A model generated the notes under the pieces. The model ran no database searches, was not told the origin of the DNA, and was given only the letters and a program-made list of their open reading frames with translations. 63,205 nucleotides of DNA from JANYJZ01 sp964523395 (GTDB taxonomy: Bacteria; Bacteroidota; Ignavibacteria; UBA10030; SZUA-254), in NCBI GenBank assembly GCA_964523395.1, contig CAZFXS010000013.1, positions 1-63,205 on the forward strand, written 5' to 3'. The position numbers were made by a program, and so were the translations under genes. Below, in pieces: positions 42,683 through 50,482 of this stretch. Each line of letters starts with the position of its first letter. Position 1 is the first letter of the stretch.

Positions 42683-43000
42683 ATGCCGATGTTTGTTAAA
42701 GCCGCGACAATAAGTCAACTTCATGAAAAACGGGGGAAGCTGGTAACCATTAATGAAGTTGATATCGCGTTATTTCTCCGCGACGGTAAAATATTTGCCC
42801 TGAACAATGTTTGCGCGCATCAGCATTTTTCCTTATTGCATCAGGGAGCTATTGAAGGGCTGACGGTGACGTGTCCGATGCATGGATGGACGTACGATTT
42901 AACCACCGGGAAATCCACTACAGGGCAAGGCCGCGTACCATGTTACAATGTTAAAGTGGTGGGGGATGATGTGCTGGTCGAAATTACAGATCCCGGGTAA
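42683..43000 (+). CDS. Rieske [2Fe-2S] ferredoxin (NirD-like)
   Basis: 105 aa. Rieske ligands CAH (in NNVCAHQHFSL) and CPMH (in CPMHGWTYDLTTG) at about residues 47-49 and 66-69. It donates electrons to oxygenases or nitrite reductase-like enzymes; here no partner oxygenase is nearby. Start ATG 42683 (MPMFVKAA) or the ATG six bases later. Confidence 0.9.
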   Translation: MPMFVKAATISQLHEKRGKLVTINEVDIALFLRDGKIFALNNVCAHQHFSLLHQGAIEGLTVTCPMHGWTYDLTTGKSTTGQGRVPCYNVKVVGDDVLVEITDPG

Positions 43001-43003
43001 TCA

Positions 43004-43948
43004 ATGTATTCACTGACATCGCGCATTAAAACAAAAGCATTCGAGCTCGGATTTGCAAAGATAGGAATTGCTTCCGCCGATCCGTTAGAGTCGGAACGTG
43101 CGAAGCTAACAGAATGGCTCAACCGGAAGTACCACGGAACGATGAGCTGGATGGAACGGAATCAGGAGAAACGTGTTGATCCGAATTTGGTTTTGCCCGA
43201 CGCAAAGTCGATTATTTCCGTCGCAATGAATTATTATACACCGTATGTTCATTCCCAACATCCGGAGAGTGGAAAGATCTCACGGTATGCCTGGGGAGAT
43301 GATTACCACGATATTCTGGGTGAACGGCTCGAGCATTTGCTTGATTTCATCACATCGGAAGTTCCGGGTGTTCAAGGCAAAGTATATGTGGATACCGGTC
43401 CGGTTATGGAAAAGGTATGGGCGGAGAAGGCAGGTATCGGCTGGATTGGGAAGCATACGAATGTTATTACGCAGGATATTGGTTCATGGGTCTTTCTCGG
43501 TGAAATTATAGTTGACCTTGAATTGGAATACGATACTCCGGCCACGGATCGGTGCGGATCGTGCGATTTGTGTATTCAAGCGTGCCCCACTGATGCGATC
43601 ACGGAGCCATATATCCTAGATTCGAATAAGTGTATTTCTTATCTGACAATTGAACATCGCGGTGAAATTGCGTCAGAGCTCGGGGAGAAGTTTGACAGAT
43701 GGATTTATGGCTGCGATATTTGTCAAGATGTGTGCCCGTGGAATCACAAATTTTCAACCGGAACAGAAATTGCGGGATTTTTTCCGCGTGCGATAAACCA
43801 GGATCCGAAACTGCAATCGCTGTCGGAAATGACGGAAGCGGAGTTTTCAAGTAATTTTAAAAACAGCCCGATGAAAAGGGCGAAACATTCAGGGTTGATG
43901 CGGAACGTTCATGCAGTACTGTCATCTCAATCAGAAAATGTGAAATAG
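43004..43948 (+). CDS. queG: Epoxyqueuosine reductase
   Basis: 314 aa. N-terminal cobalamin-binding part (QueG family; RIKTKAFELGFAKIGIASAD), a 4Fe-4S ferredoxin-like part with CGSCDLCIQACP and CDICQDVCPWN, and the typical GWIGKHTNVI and ISYLTIEHRG segments. QueG reduces epoxyqueuosine to queuosine in tRNA and uses cobalamin as cofactor, so it is a second cobalamin consumer beside MetH. Tgt, another enzyme of the same pathway, is at 58.9 kb. Followed by trxB nine bases downstream. Confidence 0.95.
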   Translation: MYSLTSRIKTKAFELGFAKIGIASADPLESERAKLTEWLNRKYHGTMSWMERNQEKRVDPNLVLPDAKSIISVAMNYYTPYVHSQHPESGKISRYAWGDDYHDILGERLEHLLDFITSEVPGVQGKVYVDTGPVMEKVWAEKAGIGWIGKHTNVITQDIGSWVFLGEIIVDLELEYDTPATDRCGSCDLCIQACPTDAITEPYILDSNKCISYLTIEHRGEIASELGEKFDRWIYGCDICQDVCPWNHKFSTGTEIAGFFPRAINQDPKLQSLSEMTEAEFSSNFKNSPMKRAKHSGLMRNVHAVLSSQSENVK

Positions 43949-43957
43949 GAAATTATC

Positions 43958-44905
43958 ATGAGTAATCATCATAACATCATCATTATAGGTTCAGGACCTG
44001 CCGGATTGACTGCAGCGATTTATACAGGAAGAGCAAATCTGAATCCGCTCGTATTTGAAGGCATTCAGCCCGGCGGTCAGCTTACAATCACCACCGATGT
44101 GGAAAATTATCCGGGGTTCCCAAACGGTATTCTTGGCCCGGAGTTAATGGATTATTTCAGAAAACAGGCGCAGCGTTTTAACGCAAAAACTGTTTTTCAG
44201 GATGTAACAAAAGCAGATTTCTCAAAACATCCGTTCAAAATGTATTCCAATGAGATCGAGTATACTGCCGACGCGGTTATTATTTCCACGGGAGCCTCTG
44301 CGAAGTGGCTTGGACTGGAATCCGAGAAAACCTATATGGGGCACGGTGTTTCCGCTTGCGCTACATGCGACGGGTTTTTCTTCAGAGGACTTGAAGTAGT
44401 GGTCATTGGCGGCGGCGATACAGCATTGGAAGAAGCAAGCTTTTTGACAAAGTTTGCCACAAAGGTAACCATCATTCATCGACGGGATAAATTGCGCGCA
44501 TCTAAAATTATGCAAGATCGTGCCTTCAAAAATCCTAAAATATCTTTCATTTGGGATTCGGAAGTTGTGGAAATTGTCGGCAAAGAAGAAAAAGGTAAAA
44601 AGATTGTCACCGGTGTACAGGTAAAAAATATCAAGACAAATACTATATCATTGTTTAGAACTGACGGATTTTTTGTCGGTATCGGCCATCAGCCGAATAC
44701 AGCCATATTTCAAGATCAAATTGAAACTGAGAGCACCGGATATATTAAAGTTAAACCCGGTACAACACAAACGAATATTCCCGGCGTATTTGCCGCAGGC
44801 GATGTTGCAGATTCAGTTTACCGTCAGGCAATAACAGCGGCCGGAACAGGTTGTATGGCGGCTATTGAAGCTGAGCGGTATCTCGAAAGCCTCCATCATT
44901 CGTAA
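43958..44905 (+). CDS. trxB: Thioredoxin reductase
   Basis: 315 aa. FAD-binding GSGPAGLTAAIYTGRA at the N-terminus, the redox pair Cys134/Cys137 in ACATCDGFFF, and the NADPH-binding GGGDTALEEASFL (about residues 150-162) and the late GVFAAGDVAD. It reduces thioredoxin with NADPH. No thioredoxin gene is next to it. The long AT-rich gap that follows carries the regulatory region of hsp20. Confidence 0.95.
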   Translation: MSNHHNIIIIGSGPAGLTAAIYTGRANLNPLVFEGIQPGGQLTITTDVENYPGFPNGILGPELMDYFRKQAQRFNAKTVFQDVTKADFSKHPFKMYSNEIEYTADAVIISTGASAKWLGLESEKTYMGHGVSACATCDGFFFRGLEVVVIGGGDTALEEASFLTKFATKVTIIHRRDKLRASKIMQDRAFKNPKISFIWDSEVVEIVGKEEKGKKIVTGVQVKNIKTNTISLFRTDGFFVGIGHQPNTAIFQDQIETESTGYIKVKPGTTQTNIPGVFAAGDVADSVYRQAITAAGTGCMAAIEAERYLESLHHS

Positions 44906-44914
44906 TTGAAAAAA

Positions 44915-45015
44915 TGTCAGGAAGGCCGAAGAAAGTTGTCAGTGAAAATGACACCCTGTCTGATTTTTCCTGAGAATATTTCCTGATGTTTGTCATCTTG
45001 TCTTATGTTGTGTCA
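44915..45015 (+). promoter_or_regulatory. Repeated TGTCA boxes, possible enhancer sites
   Basis: TGTCA occurs at 44915, 44937, 44991 and 45011, and TGACA at 44949; the pair at 44937-44953 forms an inverted repeat (TGTCA-N7-TGACA). The distances of about 20-22 bases between some of them suggest binding on one face of the helix. They lie roughly 80-180 bases before the expected start, as is usual for activators of sigma-54 promoters. Confidence 0.45.
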
Positions 45016-45066
45016 TTTCTTTTTCTTGTCCTTCAGTAAAAAATCTTAGTTTTAAATCATTTCTCG

Positions 45067-45083
45067 TTGGCACGTCATTTGAA
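45067..45083 (+). promoter_or_regulatory. Sigma-54-type promoter of hsp20
   Basis: TTGGCACG, four bases, TTGAA fits the -24/-12 consensus (YTGGCACG-N4-TTGCW) except for one base in the -12 box (GA in place of GC). The start would be about 45093, 49 bases before the ATG. No convincing sigma-70-type pair with 17-base spacing was found in this gap. Confidence 0.55.
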
Positions 45084-45141
45084 TTATTATACAACGAATT
45101 TAAAACAAGCCAACATTAATTAAAATAAAAGGAGAAATGTT

Positions 45142-45621
45142 ATGACACTCATTCGTTGGAATCCGGCCCGTGCAGTCCGCACCTGGTATCCGGTCAATGA
45201 CTTCACCAGTGAATTACTTAATATGCAAAAGGAAATCGACCGCATGTTCGATCGTTTTCAGGGCGGAACGACAGAAGGTGACGCACAATCGACCTTCCTT
45301 CCCGCAGTGGATATTGTCGAACGCGAGAATGATTTTCTGGTAAAGGTTGAGCTTCCGGGCGTTCACAAGGAAGACGTAAAAATCACTGTTCAGGATGATC
45401 TCCTCACTGTTAAGGGTGAGAAGAAAACCGAAGAGGAGAAGAAGGGTGAAAATTATCACCGGGTTGAACGGTCGTATGGAACGTTTCAGAGATCGTTTAC
45501 GCTCCCTTCATCGATAAAGAGCGAGAAGATTGAGGCGTCTTTCATTAACGGTGTTTTACACGTGACCCTGCCGAAACTTGAGGAAGCAAAACCAAAAGAA
45601 ATCGAAGTTAAAGTAAAGTGA
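45142..45621 (+). CDS. Small heat-shock protein of the Hsp20/alpha-crystallin family
   Basis: 159 aa. Alpha-crystallin domain from FLPAVDIVERENDFLVKVEL to VLHVTLPKLEE, with the characteristic A-x-x-x-n-G-v-L replaced by INGVLHVTLP. It binds unfolded proteins as oligomers, ATP-independently. Shine-Dalgarno AAAGGAG before the ATG. A possible sigma-54 promoter is upstream, so stress regulation may be through an enhancer-binding activator. Followed by a terminator. Confidence 0.95.
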   Translation: MTLIRWNPARAVRTWYPVNDFTSELLNMQKEIDRMFDRFQGGTTEGDAQSTFLPAVDIVERENDFLVKVELPGVHKEDVKITVQDDLLTVKGEKKTEEEKKGENYHRVERSYGTFQRSFTLPSSIKSEKIEASFINGVLHVTLPKLEEAKPKEIEVKVK

Positions 45622-45683
45622 TGTGTTCTAAACCGGGTCGAAATCCAGGCTTGAAGTAATTTCACCCGGCTTTGATTGAAAAG

Positions 45684-45719
45684 CGGATATTGGAGTAATT
45701 GCTCCGGTATCCGTTTTTT
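45684..45719 (+). terminator. Intrinsic terminator after hsp20
   Basis: CGGATA pairs with TATCCG and GGAG with CTCC inside, followed by TTTTTT. Confidence 0.75.
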
Positions 45720-45733
45720 ATTTTTTACCCTCA

Positions 45734-45762
45734 TTGACTTTGGACAGGCAGTTTCGTATAAT
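45734..45762 (+). promoter_or_regulatory. Promoter of sppA
   Basis: TTGACT, 17 bases, TATAAT (perfect -10). Start about 45769, 57 bases before the ATG. Confidence 0.7.
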
Positions 45763-45825
45763 AGGCAGGAAAATCAATAGGTTATAAGGGTTTGTTCATC
45801 TTTTTCAAAATATTTTTGCTGTAAT

Positions 45826-46740
45826 ATGAATAAATCAACAAAATGGTTTCTCATTATTGCCGGAGTCCTGTTATTTTTTGGATTTGGGATAATGTTCATT
45901 TTGTCGATGCTGTTTATGGGTCTCTCGGAGAGAGAAGCTGATGTAACTACAGGGTCTGGCCAAAAGATTGCAGTGATTGAGCTTAAGGGCGAAATCATTT
46001 CTTCGGAAGATATTGTCCGTCAGTTCAAAAAGCACAGGGAAAACAGTTCAGTAAAAGCTATTCTCTTTCGTGTTGATTCACCGGGTGGCGGCGTTGTTGC
46101 GAGTCAGGAGATTTATGAAGAAGTGAAGAAAACCCGCGATGATGGCAAGCCGGTTGTGGTTTCCATGGGATCTCTCGCGGCGAGCGGAGGATATTATGTG
46201 TCGTGCGGGGCAAACAAGATTATGGCGAATCCCGGAACGCTGACGGGTAGCATCGGGGTTATCTCGCAGTTTATGAACTTCGATACACTGATGCACAACG
46301 TTGGTGTCGGCGTTAATACGATTAAAAGCGGAAAGTTTAAAGATGCCGGTAACCCGTTCCGCACAATGACAAAAGACGATGAAGCATATTTTCAGAATCT
46401 GATGGATGATGTGCACCGTCAGTTCATGTCGGTTGTGGAAAAGGAGAGAAATATCGGGCATGACTCGGTTCTGATGTTTTCCGACGGCAGGGTGTTTACC
46501 GGTGAACAGGCATATGAGATGAACCTGGTTGATACAATCGGCACGTATGAAGATGCAGTTATGCTGACAGCCGAGTTAGCGGGAATTGACAGAGTACCTG
46601 CGATTGTCAAAGAGCGAAAACGCGGATTGACATTGTTTGAAAAACTTTTTGGCGAGGTCTCTCTCGGGAACCTCGACAATATCAAGGAAGAGTTATTTCA
46701 CCGCCCCATACTTCAGTATAGGATGGTACAGGGTTTTTAA
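45826..46740 (+). CDS. sppA: Signal-peptide peptidase SppA (S49, short form)
   Basis: 304 aa. N-terminal membrane anchor (FLIIAGVLLFFGFGIMFIL), then one S49 domain with the nucleophile about Ser120 in SLAASGGYYVSCGA and the general-base lysine about Lys167 in NTIKSGKFKDAG. It degrades signal peptides left in the inner membrane. The length is that of the short, single-domain SppA as in Bacillus rather than of the double E. coli form. Own promoter at 45734-45762; HU follows 53 bases downstream. Confidence 0.93.
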   Translation: MNKSTKWFLIIAGVLLFFGFGIMFILSMLFMGLSEREADVTTGSGQKIAVIELKGEIISSEDIVRQFKKHRENSSVKAILFRVDSPGGGVVASQEIYEEVKKTRDDGKPVVVSMGSLAASGGYYVSCGANKIMANPGTLTGSIGVISQFMNFDTLMHNVGVGVNTIKSGKFKDAGNPFRTMTKDDEAYFQNLMDDVHRQFMSVVEKERNIGHDSVLMFSDGRVFTGEQAYEMNLVDTIGTYEDAVMLTAELAGIDRVPAIVKERKRGLTLFEKLFGEVSLGNLDNIKEELFHRPILQYRMVQGF

Positions 46741-46792
46741 CGGTTGCTCGCGGTGCAACGCGGGTATTGTTTAATCATTCAAGGAGAACACA

Positions 46793-47095
46793 TTGACAAA
46801 AGCGGATATCGTTGACCATATCGCATCGGGGACTGGTTTAACGAAAGTTGAAACCGAAGCGGTTGTTGATGGATTTATTCAGACAGTTATTGAGGCGCTG
46901 AAGGAAGGTAAAAACATCGAGATACGCGGCTTCGGCAGTTTTAAAACGAAGAAGCGTAAGGGGCGTATCGCACGCAATCCCCGTACAGGTGCACAGGTAA
47001 AAGTCGATGAGCATTTTGTTCCTTTCTTCAAAGTTTCCAAGGAACTGAAAATGCTTGTCAATGATAACTTGAAAAAACTGCAACCGTCGTCCTAA
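46793..47095 (+). CDS. HU-family DNA-binding protein
   Basis: 100 aa. HU/IHF fold with the motif GFGSFKTKKRKGRIARNPRTG in the beta-arm region, arginines and the proline of the DNA-bending tip. The gene starts at TTG (46793), supported by AAGGAG six bases upstream; the next in-frame ATG would be far inside. It is followed by a zinc-ribbon TPR gene 15 bases later. Chromosome-structuring protein; whether HU or IHF-like cannot be told. Confidence 0.93.
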   Translation: MTKADIVDHIASGTGLTKVETEAVVDGFIQTVIEALKEGKNIEIRGFGSFKTKKRKGRIARNPRTGAQVKVDEHFVPFFKVSKELKMLVNDNLKKLQPSS

Positions 47096-47109
47096 GTGCT
47101 CTGGTTGTA

Positions 47110-47970
47110 ATGGATTCTCTTTTGCAGTGTAAAAAATGCGGGAATACGCTCTCCTCGTCGGATAAATTCTGCGGTGCGTGCGGCTCTCCTGCTGATGTGC
47201 CGCCACCTCCTCGAAAAGAGCCACGCGCGGCCACCGCCACCTCCACCGTACGGTGCCAGCTTTGTGGGACTGATAACCCCGTTGATGCAGCCGCGTGCGA
47301 GAGTTGTGGAAATGTTCTTGCTTCAGCATCGAGTCATTCCTCGACCCCTGATCAACAAAAGAAACCTCAGACAACATCCGCTCCATTAAATTTCTTTCAA
47401 AGCTGGAAATTAACGGCAGCACTCGCTGTTATCCTTATCGGAGTCGTGATTTTTTTCAGCACTTCTCAAAAAGAAAAAGACAATCATGTTCATTCCCCTG
47501 AAATGATGTCGCAGAATGCATCTGCCATGATTAAGGAAATTGAGTCCTTGCAGACCGTTGTTGATAACAATCCCCAGGATACTCAAGCAATGCTGCGGTT
47601 GGCAAATCTCCTTCACGATGTAAGAGCATTTCCCCGCGCGATTGATATGTATGACCGTTATTTGAAACTCAATCCCTCGAATCCGGATGCCCGGGTGGAT
47701 CTTGGTATTATGTATTTCCAGATGGCCATGCTTGATTCTACAAAATTTGATGAATATATTTCCATAGCAAAAACCGAAATGGAGAAAGCCATTTCGTACG
47801 CGCCCAAGCACCAGTTGGCGTATTTTAACCTCGGTATCGTGACACTGCAGGGAGGAGACATGCAGGGATCGCACGAGTGGTTTGCGAAATGTATCGCCAT
47901 TGATTCCACCACCGAATCAGCGCGACGGGCTCAACAATTAATGCAGCAACATTCATTCACTAAACCATAA
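47110..47970 (+). CDS. Zinc-ribbon and TPR membrane protein
   Basis: 286 aa. Two N-terminal zinc-ribbon modules (CKKCG...CGACG and CQLCG...CESCG, residues about 5-60), a transmembrane helix (LTAALAVILIGVVIFF, about residues 98-113) and a C-terminal TPR part (AFPRAIDMYDRYLKLNPSNP, QLAYFNLGIVTLQGGDMQ). The ribbon side should be cytoplasmic and the TPR side periplasmic. The family is widespread in FCB bacteria with unknown function. It sits between HU and the 31-aa basic protein. Confidence 0.8.
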   Translation: MDSLLQCKKCGNTLSSSDKFCGACGSPADVPPPPRKEPRAATATSTVRCQLCGTDNPVDAAACESCGNVLASASSHSSTPDQQKKPQTTSAPLNFFQSWKLTAALAVILIGVVIFFSTSQKEKDNHVHSPEMMSQNASAMIKEIESLQTVVDNNPQDTQAMLRLANLLHDVRAFPRAIDMYDRYLKLNPSNPDARVDLGIMYFQMAMLDSTKFDEYISIAKTEMEKAISYAPKHQLAYFNLGIVTLQGGDMQGSHEWFAKCIAIDSTTESARRAQQLMQQHSFTKP

Positions 47971-47988
47971 TAACCAAAGGAGGGCGGT

Positions 47989-48084
47989 ATGCCCAGCGGT
48001 AAAAAACGACTTCGCAGAAAGATGTCGACTCACAAACGAAAAAAACGTCTCCGGAAGATGAGACATAAAAAGAAAAACAGATAG
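47989..48084 (+). CDS. Small basic protein, AURKAIP1/COX24-domain (mS38/bS22-like)
   Basis: 31 aa: MPSGKKRLRRKMSTHKRKKR and then LRKMRHKKKNR; about two thirds of the residues are Lys or Arg. The pattern matches the COX24/AURKAIP1 domain, the core of mitochondrial ribosomal protein mS38 and its bacterial counterparts (bS22 in mycobacteria), so it is probably a small-subunit ribosomal protein. A near-perfect Shine-Dalgarno (AAAGGAGG) stands before the ATG, which argues that it is truly translated. It is too short for usual gene finders. The gene lies 18 bases after the TPR gene and so in the HU operon. Confidence 0.85.
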   Translation: MPSGKKRLRRKMSTHKRKKRLRKMRHKKKNR

Positions 48085-48097
48085 TCAGTTTGTGATA

Positions 48098-48123
48098 CCG
48101 CGCAGGCACGTCCGTCTGCGCGG
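48098..48123 (+). other. GC-rich hairpin between the basic-protein gene and the nucleotidase
   Basis: CCGCGCAG pairs perfectly with CTGCGCGG around a ten-base loop, no T-run follows. It may terminate the HU operon or protect its mRNA end. Confidence 0.45.
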
Positions 48124-48159
48124 CATTGCAGTGTTACGATCACAACCCAGGTACCTTCC

Positions 48160-49677
48160 ATGAATATCCGTATATGGTGTATGGTTGCATACACCGTTTT
48201 GTTGTTGTTCACGCTTTGTTCGTGCGCGGCAACGCAACCCAAATCGATAACGATTCTTCATACCAATGACATGCATGCCTCATTCCTCCCGCGGGAAGCG
48301 GGATGGGTGCAAAGCGAGCAGAAACCGCTTGTTGGCGGATTTCTTGCTGTTGCGCGTCTGATCGACAGCATCAGAAGTGCCAAACCTAACAGCATTCTTC
48401 TCGACGGCGGCGATGTCATGACAGGCACGCCCATTTCCGAATATGAATACGCAGGAACCAAAGGCGGTGCGCTTTTTACCATGATGAACGCGATGAAGTA
48501 TGACGCATGGACTATCGGCAATCATGACCTTGATATTTCTCAACAGAATCTTCAGGAACTTACCGGTATCGTCAAGTTTCCCACACTCAGCGCGAACCTT
48601 GTGGACTCGTTGGGAAAGTTTCCATTTCATAATAAAGAATATGTCATTATCGAGCGTGGAGGACTAAAAATCGGAATCTTCGGTTTGATGTCAAAAGATC
48701 TGTTCCGGTTGACCAACACCGCCAATCTCAAAGGCCTGATCGTACTCCCGCCTGTTGAAACCGCTCGACGGATTGTCGCTGTTCTCGACCCATTAACAGA
48801 CCTTATCATCGGTATTACGCATGAAGGGGTCGATGAGGATTCGCTTCTGGCAGTCCAAACAGATGGCCTTGATGTTATTATCGGCGGACACAGTCACACG
48901 CGCCTCAAAAATCCGAGGCGGATTAACGGCGTGCTGATTTGCCAGGCAGGTTCGAACACGGAAAACCTTGGTGTTTTGGATATTACGGTCGATCATGACA
49001 GTATCATTGCTTTTGACGGGAGGCTGATTACTCCCTGGGTTACATCAACTCAAAGCGACAACGAGCTGTCGAGGTTAGTCAATGAGTTCAAGGCAAAAAT
49101 CGATCAGGAATTCGGGGAAGAGCTTGCAACACTTGCAGTTGACTGGAAACGGTCGGGTGCCAAAGAAAGCGACATTGGAAGCTTTGTCGCCGACGCAATT
49201 CGCGAGGGAACAGGCGCTCACATTACCGTGACAAACAGCAGCGGCATCAGAAAAGATTTGCGCGCGGGTCCGGTGAAAAAACTTGATTTATTCGAAATTT
49301 CTCCTTTTAGAAACTATCTTTCAATTTTTCCGATACAGGGAGACAAATTACGCTCAATGCTTCAGAGGCATGTCGAAATGCTTATGGATGGCAAAAGCCC
49401 GATTCAATTCTCAGGTGTTTCCTGTACATGGAAACGAAACGGCAGTTCGGTTGTTCTTGAAAACATTCTCATTGGCAATCAACCCCTCGATGATACTAAA
49501 ACCTACACAATGGGAACCAGTGATTTCGTCATCGATCAGGGGGATAAATATTTAGGATTCGTACCTGAACATGTTACATTCTCGCGAACGACCATTTTCG
49601 AATCTCTGATTGCGAAAGCGAAAAAAGATAAGAATATCAAAGCAAACGACAAGCCAAGATTTTCCGAAATTCAATAA
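48160..49677 (+). CDS. 5'-nucleotidase/UshA-like metallophosphatase lipoprotein
   Basis: 505 aa. Signal segment ending at a lipobox-like LCSC (about residue 20), then the metallophosphatase domain with ILHTNDMHA, GGDVMTG, IGNHDLD and GGHSHT motifs (dinuclear metal site), and a C-terminal 5'-nucleotidase domain (NSSGIRKDLRAGPVKKLDL, FEISPFRNYLSIFP). It dephosphorylates nucleotides or other phosphate esters outside the cytoplasm. Followed by a P-loop gene, 19 bases apart. Confidence 0.9.
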   Translation: MNIRIWCMVAYTVLLLFTLCSCAATQPKSITILHTNDMHASFLPREAGWVQSEQKPLVGGFLAVARLIDSIRSAKPNSILLDGGDVMTGTPISEYEYAGTKGGALFTMMNAMKYDAWTIGNHDLDISQQNLQELTGIVKFPTLSANLVDSLGKFPFHNKEYVIIERGGLKIGIFGLMSKDLFRLTNTANLKGLIVLPPVETARRIVAVLDPLTDLIIGITHEGVDEDSLLAVQTDGLDVIIGGHSHTRLKNPRRINGVLICQAGSNTENLGVLDITVDHDSIIAFDGRLITPWVTSTQSDNELSRLVNEFKAKIDQEFGEELATLAVDWKRSGAKESDIGSFVADAIREGTGAHITVTNSSGIRKDLRAGPVKKLDLFEISPFRNYLSIFPIQGDKLRSMLQRHVEMLMDGKSPIQFSGVSCTWKRNGSSVVLENILIGNQPLDDTKTYTMGTSDFVIDQGDKYLGFVPEHVTFSRTTIFESLIAKAKKDKNIKANDKPRFSEIQ

Positions 49678-49696
49678 TCATATTACTTTCGATATT

Positions 49697-50413
49697 ATGA
49701 ACACCAACCATCTTGATGTCATTATTCTTATTGGCCGGCCTGCCGCAGGGAAATCTGAAGTTATCGATTTCCTGAAGAAATCCCCTTCGCAGGAACGCAT
49801 ACAAAAATTCCATATCGCCGATTTCGAAGAGGTCGACGATTTTATTTATGTGTGGGAAACATTTGAGATTGATGACATTCTTTCCAGACATGGGAAGAAA
49901 CGGATTTGGTCTGATGAAAAGTACTGGTTTAACGATCATTTCATCTGGAATTTATACATCGAGCGCATTAATCTCGCATACAGAAAAAAAGTCGCCGCAA
50001 ATCCGAAATATCATGACAGCAAGACGGCAATCATTGAATTCGCCCGCGGCGGTGAAAATGGATTTGGCGAGGCATTTTCCTATCTGCACGAAGATATACT
50101 TAAGCGCGCGGGAATTATTTATATCAACGTCCCATACGAAGAATCTGTCAGAAAGAACAGGCGGCGGGCGCGCCCCGGCCAAGAAGATTCTATTCTCTAT
50201 CATTCGCTTCCGGATGAAAAAATGGAGTTTTATTACAAGACAAATGACTGGGAGAAACTGACGTCAAAAGATCCGCAGTATATTGAAATCAAGGGACATA
50301 AAGTTCCCTATGCTGTTTTTGAAAACATGCCGGAAAAAACCGATGACCCGGGGAAACTGGGGAAGGAACTGGAGAAAGCTACGGCGAAATTATGGAGTAT
50401 CCGAAAAACGTAA
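49697..50413 (+). CDS. P-loop NTPase of unknown function
   Basis: About 238 aa. Walker A GRPAAGKSE at residues 13-21 of the MNTNHLDVII start. Other conserved-looking stretches: FHIADFEEVDDF, ARGGENGFGEAFSYL and RRRARPGQEDSILYHSLPD. The fold resembles small-molecule kinases such as adenylylsulphate kinase. I do not know the substrate. The in-frame frame continues upstream but overlaps the nucleotidase gene, so the start is set at ATG 49697. A terminator follows. Confidence 0.7.
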   Translation: MNTNHLDVIILIGRPAAGKSEVIDFLKKSPSQERIQKFHIADFEEVDDFIYVWETFEIDDILSRHGKKRIWSDEKYWFNDHFIWNLYIERINLAYRKKVAANPKYHDSKTAIIEFARGGENGFGEAFSYLHEDILKRAGIIYINVPYEESVRKNRRRARPGQEDSILYHSLPDEKMEFYYKTNDWEKLTSKDPQYIEIKGHKVPYAVFENMPEKTDDPGKLGKELEKATAKLWSIRKT

Positions 50414-50435
50414 GAGTTCGAACGAGCAATTATGC

Positions 50436-50468
50436 AACGGCATCCCGATGTTCAGGATGCCGTTTTTT
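50436..50468 (+). terminator. Intrinsic terminator after the P-loop gene
   Basis: AACGGCATCC pairs perfectly with GGATGCCGTT, followed by TTTTATTTT. It lies between convergent genes. Confidence 0.8.
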
Positions 50469-50482
50469 ATTTTATAGTGAGG

